A stretch of 64,000 nucleotides of DNA. It comes from Gigaspora rosea (lineage: Eukaryota; Glomeromycota; Glomeromycetes; Diversisporales; Gigasporaceae). The stretch is from assembly GCA_003550325.1 (NCBI GenBank), contig QKWP01000032.1, positions 228,941-292,940 on the forward strand, read 5' to 3'. A program made the position numbers and the translations under genes. The notes beneath the pieces are model-generated. The model was not told where the DNA came from and ran no database searches. It worked only from the letters and a program-made list of their open reading frames with translations. How positions within the stretch are numbered: the first letter of the stretch is position 1; each line of letters starts with the position of its first letter. Shown in pieces: positions 58,626 to 64,000 of the stretch.

Positions 58626-58796
58626 ATCATTTGTTGTTTAAGTCCCCCTCACTCTAAAAAATTTTGAACTTGTAATGTTAAACAAAGAATTAAATTGGAG
58701 TGGCCTTAACCATTTAATTTGGCTAGCATTAAAATAAATCTGGCCCACAACCAATATAATTTTGCCTAGAACTATAAAGCAATTTTTAAATGCTTT

Positions 58797-59215
58797 AATA
58801 GCTCCAATTTCTATTGGAGCTTCAATCACTAGGGTTCCGCAATTTGATTTGATCTTCAAATATTTGAATCAAATATTTGATCAAATTCAAATTCAAATTT
58901 GGCAATATTTGATTCGATCAAATTCAAATATGACCAAATTTGATTTGATTTGACAAATATTTGATTTAATTTGAAAATTACTATTAAAAATTCAAATTCA
59001 AATCAAATTCAAATTCAAATATTTGAATCAAATCAAATTCAAATCAGAGTCAATTTGATTTGATCAAATTCAAATTGATCCAATATTTGATTTGATTTGA
59101 ATTTGAGGAACCCTATCAATCACCCACTTGGAGCTTCAATCTCTTGATTGGAGCTTTAATTATTCAATTGTAGTTTTAATCACCTGCTTGAAACTTCAAT
59201 CTCTCGATTGAAGCA
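58797..59215 (+). repeat. TTGGAGCTTCAATC minisatellite, interrupted
   Basis: Imperfect ~22-bp units (TGGAGCTTCAATCWCTYGAT) at 58,797-58,829 and 59,116-59,215, continued at 59,693-59,790. The element at 58830-59115 inserted into it. Confidence 0.75.
58830..59115. mobile_element. hAT-type MITE made of ATTTGAAT/ATTCAAAT words
   Basis: A 286-bp element with ends TAGGGTTCC and GGAACCCTA and a perfect 8-bp duplication TCAATCAC (58822-58829 and 59116-59123). The whole interior is the words CAAATTCAAAT and ATTTGATTTGA in both orientations. The flanking ORFs are shadows. Confidence 0.9.
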
Positions 59216-59899
59216 ACTATGTCACAAGCTATACCAATAAATATTCAAAAAATAACAACAGTGATAAAAAAAATGAAACAAAAAAAGTGAGAATTGCACC
59301 AGATATTCAAATAGATTAACTGAAACATCTGATCAGAATCAGATGATTTAGTACATTCAATGAGATGAACAAATGGTATGTGATTTTGGTTAATAATTCA
59401 TAAGATAATTGGTCACTAGATGTTCAGGAAGTAAGCTTTAGAATAATTAAAATTCAGAGTTGAACAATGTTACTAAGCTTATAGGGTTTTGAACCAATTT
59501 AGCTTTGATTGTGAGCAAATAGTAATTAAAGTAAATTATTTAAATTGACATATAATTACAGGTTATAAGGTTTCTTTTTGTTAACATAAATCAATATATT
59601 GGTTTATTATAGTAATACTAAATATTATTAACAATTGTTTTAATCACCTTTCATAAACTGAAACTACACCCTTATAATATATCTTTAATTTAAATGAGAG
59701 CTTCAATCCCTCACTTGGAGCTTCAATCTTTTGATTGGAGCCTTAATTTCTCAATTGGAGCTTTAATCTCTCAATTGGAACTTTAATCATCCAACTGTAT
59801 TGCAAACTATATCAAATAAGAATTCATAAAATAAAAGACAATAATATAATTATATAAAACCAAAAAAAATTTAGCATGCATTATTCCTCACTTAGAAAA

Positions 59900-60230
59900 A
59901 TGAGCTCCAGTAAATCACTTATTCTATTTTTTCTTTTTAATTGTATGGGTATGGTCTTATTAGCCCAAGTGATTTCTTTGGGTCAAGTGTAAGAGGACTA
60001 CAAGATGCCTTTGGAATTTTTTTAAGATTTTTTTTGACTATATGATATCCTTATATTCATCCACTTTTCATAGTTACTTAAATTATTTTCTTAAACAGAT
60101 GCTACATATTATCAGGTCCATTTCTACTAGTTTGCATTACTATTATAGGGTAATTTATCAAATGCAACTCTGTTATTATTACAGGAAAATCTTGGTGCCC
60201 TTTATTTAATTCTGACTTCCTGATAGCATG
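59900..60230 (+). other. Possible signal-peptide exon and fragments of a small gene
   Basis: ATG at 59900 opens 30 codons with a strongly hydrophobic core (LILFFLFNC, GMVLLAQV). A GTAAGA donor at 59989 and CTTAAACAG acceptor at 60098 would join it to CYILSGPFLLVCITII (110-base intron). Further on, GKSWCPLFNSDFLIAWG is in an open frame, but no acceptable splice joins it. Could be a decayed small secreted or membrane protein gene, or chance. Confidence 0.2.
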
Positions 60231-60691
60231 GGGGACAGTCAAATATGATAATTTTTGGGATTGATATTACACAAGTATTTATATAGCGTAGTATTGTAAA
60301 ACCAGAATTTTTGGATCTAAGCAAACTTAAAAAAAAATTATTGTCAGTGCAACACTTTACTAGTAAAATAGCTTTATAGCGAGTATCTCTTCAAGAAATT
60401 TAGTTGCATCATGTTGTATTATGTGATTAAAAGGTAGATTTATTGAGAGTTGAAGTACTATTTACTGTATAGTAAGAGAGTAGTAAGAGGTAATAAAAAT
60501 TTTGTACTGTTTAATTTGTAAAGCTTAACATTATTTTTCTTTTTTTTTTATTTAAGTAATCAACTTGTTTATTTTTTTATTTGCAGGTTTTTGCAGACTG
60601 TTTTCGAAAGTTGCATATGTTCTTTAGAAGATGTTTGGTTAAAAGAAACTGTTTTATATATACAATAATATAGCTTTGTTAATTATATAAA
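60231..60691. other. AT-rich intergenic DNA
   Basis: No gene recognised. A T-rich tract ending TTTGCAG at 60,586 resembles a splice acceptor, but nothing coding follows for long. Confidence 0.35.
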
Positions 60692-63600
60692 TTTTTTTTT
60701 TTTTTTATAGAATGCCAGAGTTGAAACTTTATTTAAGTAAAAATAATAAATTTACATTTAAAGATTTCAGAACTACATTTGTATTACTGTAAAACAGGCA
60801 CCCAATGTGACATTATACCTTCTATTTTCTAATAATGCTATAATTAACTATTTCAAATTAATTTACTAGCTAAAGTAGGTTGAAGAGAACCTCGGTATAT
60901 GACCTGACATTATTGTATACAGTTTGTTAGAGAAAACCCTTGTAGAAACCATTTTTCTATAAAGAAGAAAAGTCTATATATGATGTATCTGATGTGGCTG
61001 TAGTTGTTGTATGGGATATATTTGGAAAAAAATATTTCTTTATTTTCATTTTTGAAGTAATATTATGAGCATGTTCCCATTGGTGTTGAGAGATATTTTA
61101 TAGGGACCAAATAGTATTTTGAAACCAATCTAAAAGATTATTAGACAGGGAAGTAAGGAATAATTTAGTTTGTTTAGTAGTAAGTAATTTGATATTTTCA
61201 AAAACATTAGAAGAATAAATTCCAATAATAGTAAAGGAGAAGATTATATTGTGGAGTATGTGTATGAAGTGTAAAGTGAAGAAGAGTATTGAGAATTGTT
61301 AATGGAAATATGGTAGTAATTTTGAGAGAAGTAAGTGTATCTGTAATTATATTAATAACAGATTGTTGAATATTATTGTTATTGTTTGAACAAAGGAGTA
61401 AGTGTAAAGTATCTTCAGTATCTGAACAGCGGCAGCATTTTGATGTAGGATATAAGTAAGGATAACGAATATGAAGATTTTCCATAGTTGGAAGATTGTT
61501 AGTTAAAATTTTAATTCTAAAAGAATATTTAAAATGATTGTGTTCAAATGTATTTAGTATATCAAAACATAATGTCTAATTAACTTTAGGTATATTTTTA
61601 AATATTTTGAGGGTAGACCAGGAATATAATTCTTGTATAGTATATATATTTTTGATAAAGGTTCGTATTTTGAAAGGAATAAGATGACTATGCCATTGAA
61701 AGTAGATTGGTAAATTTAGAACATTATTAGTAATTTTAAGTATTGGTTTATTAGTTCCACGTTTTGCAAGTAAGTTTGCTTGATTGTAGAATGAGTTAAG
61801 TTTTGATTTGACTTTGTGTAGAGTGAATGAGATGTTTTTGATAGTTTAATTTGATTAATAATGGATATAATGTCCCAATTTTTGTTTTGTATAGGTTTGG
61901 AGAAGTGTATTTGGTTTAAATTTTTGATTGCAGTATTGTTAGTTAAATGGATATTTAAATGGCTATTATTGGGAGTTGCAAGAAGGAGAGAAATAATTGC
62001 TTCAAGTTCAGTTCGTGTTATATCAGAGTATGAATTAGTTGCTGCATTAAATTTGATAGAAGTGTTATTTTCACAGATCTAGCCAATCCCAGATTTGATA
62101 TTTGATGATTGTGTATTTTGTATTGAGGCATTAGTATAAAAGTGAAGTTCCTGTGAACTGAGATTTTGAATAAGTGGTAGAAGGCTAGTAAGTTGATGTT
62201 GATAGGTGGTATGATTGGTTACATTATGTATAAGTTGTATTTCTTGTGTAGAGATATAAATTTGTGGTATAGTAGGAGAAGAAGTTGTGGTATTGGTAAG
62301 GTTGAATATATGGATTAGAGCAAGAATTTCTTTGTAATCTATTTGAATATATATTGGATTATTAGATATATTAATTTGGTTATAGGGCAGATTAAATGAT
62401 AAGAAGGTATTTGAAGGTGGAAGGGTATTGGGTAATAGTTGTGTAAAGTCTGAGTCCGAAGGTTTCATGTTATATGTTGCAGTTTTTGATAGAGAGGTTT
62501 GGTGTGATAGGAAAATATTATTGTTAGAGTTATAGTGTATTTGTGTAAGGGAAAAGGGATTAGAAGATAATAAAAGAGAAAGAAGATATATTGTATTAAT
62601 GAAGGAGTTAATTGAGGGTAAGTGGAGATGAGGCCAAGTAGTTATGATTGTTTTCTCTTGTATAAAATTAAGAATATTAGAAAACCATAAAGGCTGCCAA
62701 CCCTTAGTGGCTTTGTTAGTACGTAAGTAAATATTATTTCATGGAAGAATATATTTATTGTTTGCAGTAGTGATTTGTTCAATAAATAATAACTGATTAT
62801 TTCTCAAACCATTGATTATAGAAGTTTGTGGTTTTGAAGGGAGTATATCATAGTTAGATGTAGATTAGAGAAGAAATCTGGAAGGTGGGAATTAAGTGAA
62901 AGATTTGATAATGTAATATTGTTTTTAGGTAATTGTAAGAGTTGAAAGATAAGTGTAAAGTTTTTAGTTTTATGAATATGGGAGATAAGTAAGTTTTGGG
63001 TGAGATTGGGAGACCATACTTTGGCTAGCCATGATTTAATATGTGTAAGACCAATATTTTTAAGGATTGAACTAGAGTTAAAGATACATTCAATATTGGT
63101 AGCACTTGTTTTTTGAATCAAATTGCTAAGGGTTGGTAAATTAAATGTTATAGGATTAGTAAGAACTATATTGTTAGTGTTTTGGCAATAGAAAGCATTT
63201 TCTTGGTTTGAATAGTAAAAAGGCGGGATAGTTTGGTTTGGAGGTTATTGTGAATAATGCATATTTGTAGAAGGTATTCAATTGAGGGTTGGAGTATGAG
63301 GTTAAAAAGAGACGAGATTTGTAAAGGTGTAAGTTTTTTGTATTTTATTAGACAAATAAAGTTTTCAATTTTGTTAATAATGGTATCAAATGTTGGTTTG
63401 GTTGAGCCATTTCCATCAAGATAGATACCTAAATATCTAATGACATTATTAGGTTTTCTGGGTAGAATAGGTTGATTATTAAATAAAAGAGGTGTTGTTT
63501 GGGATCTATAGGATTTAGGTCAAATATGAAGTAGATCAGATTTTGAAGGGTTAACTTCTATATTATTAATTTTGTAGAGTTCAGATGTGTCATTAAGAAT

Positions 63601-64000
63601 ATTTTGCATAGTAGTAGAGCTTTCACAAAGTCATGTTGTATCATCCATGTAGGCTAATAGTGGGATTAAAATACTACTAGTAGTAGTATTAGTAATTATA
63701 TCAAGAGGGATTGTGAGTTAATTTTGAGTAAATAGTTTTGGTATTTTTGATAGATGAAGGTAAGGATTGGGTCGTAGTAAATTTTCCAAAGTAAGGGAGA
63801 ATAGGTTTCTCCTTGTTCTATTCCAGACTGGATATTAATAGGAGAGATAAGACCATGAGCGGTAATAATTCTTTCTTGTCTTGATGAGTGTAGTTCAGTA
63901 ATTAGATTGATGCCTGAACTAGGAATACCAATTCTTTTGCAAGTATCTTGTAGTTGTGAGATGTTGATTTTGTCAAAAGCTTTTGACATATCTTGAAAAA
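60692..64000 (-). mobile_element. LINE (non-LTR retrotransposon), 3' part, runs off window
   Basis: On the minus strand the element ends in a 15-base A-run (T-run at 60692-60706 on the plus strand), preceded by AATAAA (complement of 60728-60733) and about 330 bases of 3' untranslated sequence. The coding part contains RT, RNase H and a terminal zinc knuckle. The 5' half (endonuclease, ORF1) lies beyond the window. RT followed by RNase H places it with the I/R1/Tad-like groups (inference). Confidence 0.9.
61040..64000 (-). pseudogene. LINE ORF2: reverse transcriptase, RNase H, zinc knuckle; broken
   Basis: Partial; it enters from the right edge inside RT. MSKAFDKINI (63,989-63,960), GIEQGETYSPLLWKIYYDP (~63,820) and the catalytic AYMDD (YMDD codons at 63640-63651) define RT. 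SKSDLLHI and NVIRYLGIYLDGNG near 63,540-63,420 follow. RNase H lies at 62,150-61,900 (LHFYTNASI, RTELEAI, HLTNNTAIKNL). Both catalytic Asp positions read Asn (TNA for TDA, TNN for TDN), while the Glu of ELEAI is kept. A C-terminal knuckle KCCRCSDTEDTLHLLLC sits at ~61,440-61,390. In-frame stops include TGA for Trp after YMDDTT, TGA after LLHI, TAG after SGIG, and others; there are also frame changes. Longest pieces are 62079-62468, 62816-63121 and 63696-63989. Confidence 0.9.

Overview
The window is a very AT-rich (about three quarters A+T by eye), gene-poor eukaryotic sequence packed with transposable elements. The one well-supported host gene, at 13.9-15.1 kb, has six exons, short introns and a signal peptide. 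The mobile elements are Ty3/gypsy, hAT, Tigger/pogo, an RNase-H LINE, a tRNA-derived SINE and many MITEs. Together with a SAM-domain pseudogene, this suggests a repeat-rich fungus, possibly an arbuscular-mycorrhizal (Glomeromycotina) species. That placement is inference. There are no rRNA genes, no functional tRNA genes, and no bacterial features. One base (50107) is unresolved.

Layout. 0-13 kb: MITEs, long inverted repeats, and a ~340-bp tandem array split by a 1.15-kb hAT-type insertion (8-bp target duplication). 13.9-15.1 kb: a secreted protein of about 203 aa resembling DUF3455. 15.1-16.8 kb: palindromic repeats. 16.8-19.5 kb: a complete 2.7-kb hAT element with 20-bp terminal repeats, an 8-bp target duplication and a decayed minus-strand transposase. 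19.5-26.8 kb: nested MITEs. 26,809-36,282: a complete but damaged Ty3/gypsy retrotransposon. 37-43.6 kb: MITEs, a SINE with a perfect 14-bp target duplication, and a 2.2-kb Tigger/pogo element with TA duplication. 44.3-45.7 kb: a SAM-like pseudogene carrying a MITE in its first visible intron. 46-60 kb: large inverted-repeat elements and an array of alternating hairpins. 60.7-64 kb: the 3' half of a minus-strand LINE that runs off the right edge.

The most interesting object is the retrotransposon. Its LTRs contain a 9-bp minisatellite (18 units in one LTR, 30 in the other), which accounts for the whole 108-bp length difference. ORF1 carries Gag, one zinc knuckle and an aspartic protease. It then continues into an unusual cysteine-rich module (four further CCHC knuckles, three CxxC pairs and a glutamine-rich coiled coil) before the reverse transcriptase. 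ORF1 ends exactly at a canonical -1 slippery heptamer (AAATTTT) followed by TAG, and pol continues in the -1 frame. Downstream of integrase is an intact 229-codon third ORF of no recognised family. It is the only undamaged reading frame of the element.

Nearly all recognisable transposon proteins are broken. The premature stops are mostly explained by single C-to-T or G-to-A transitions. Most pol frame changes are net -1, which could be decay or homopolymer errors in the assembly.
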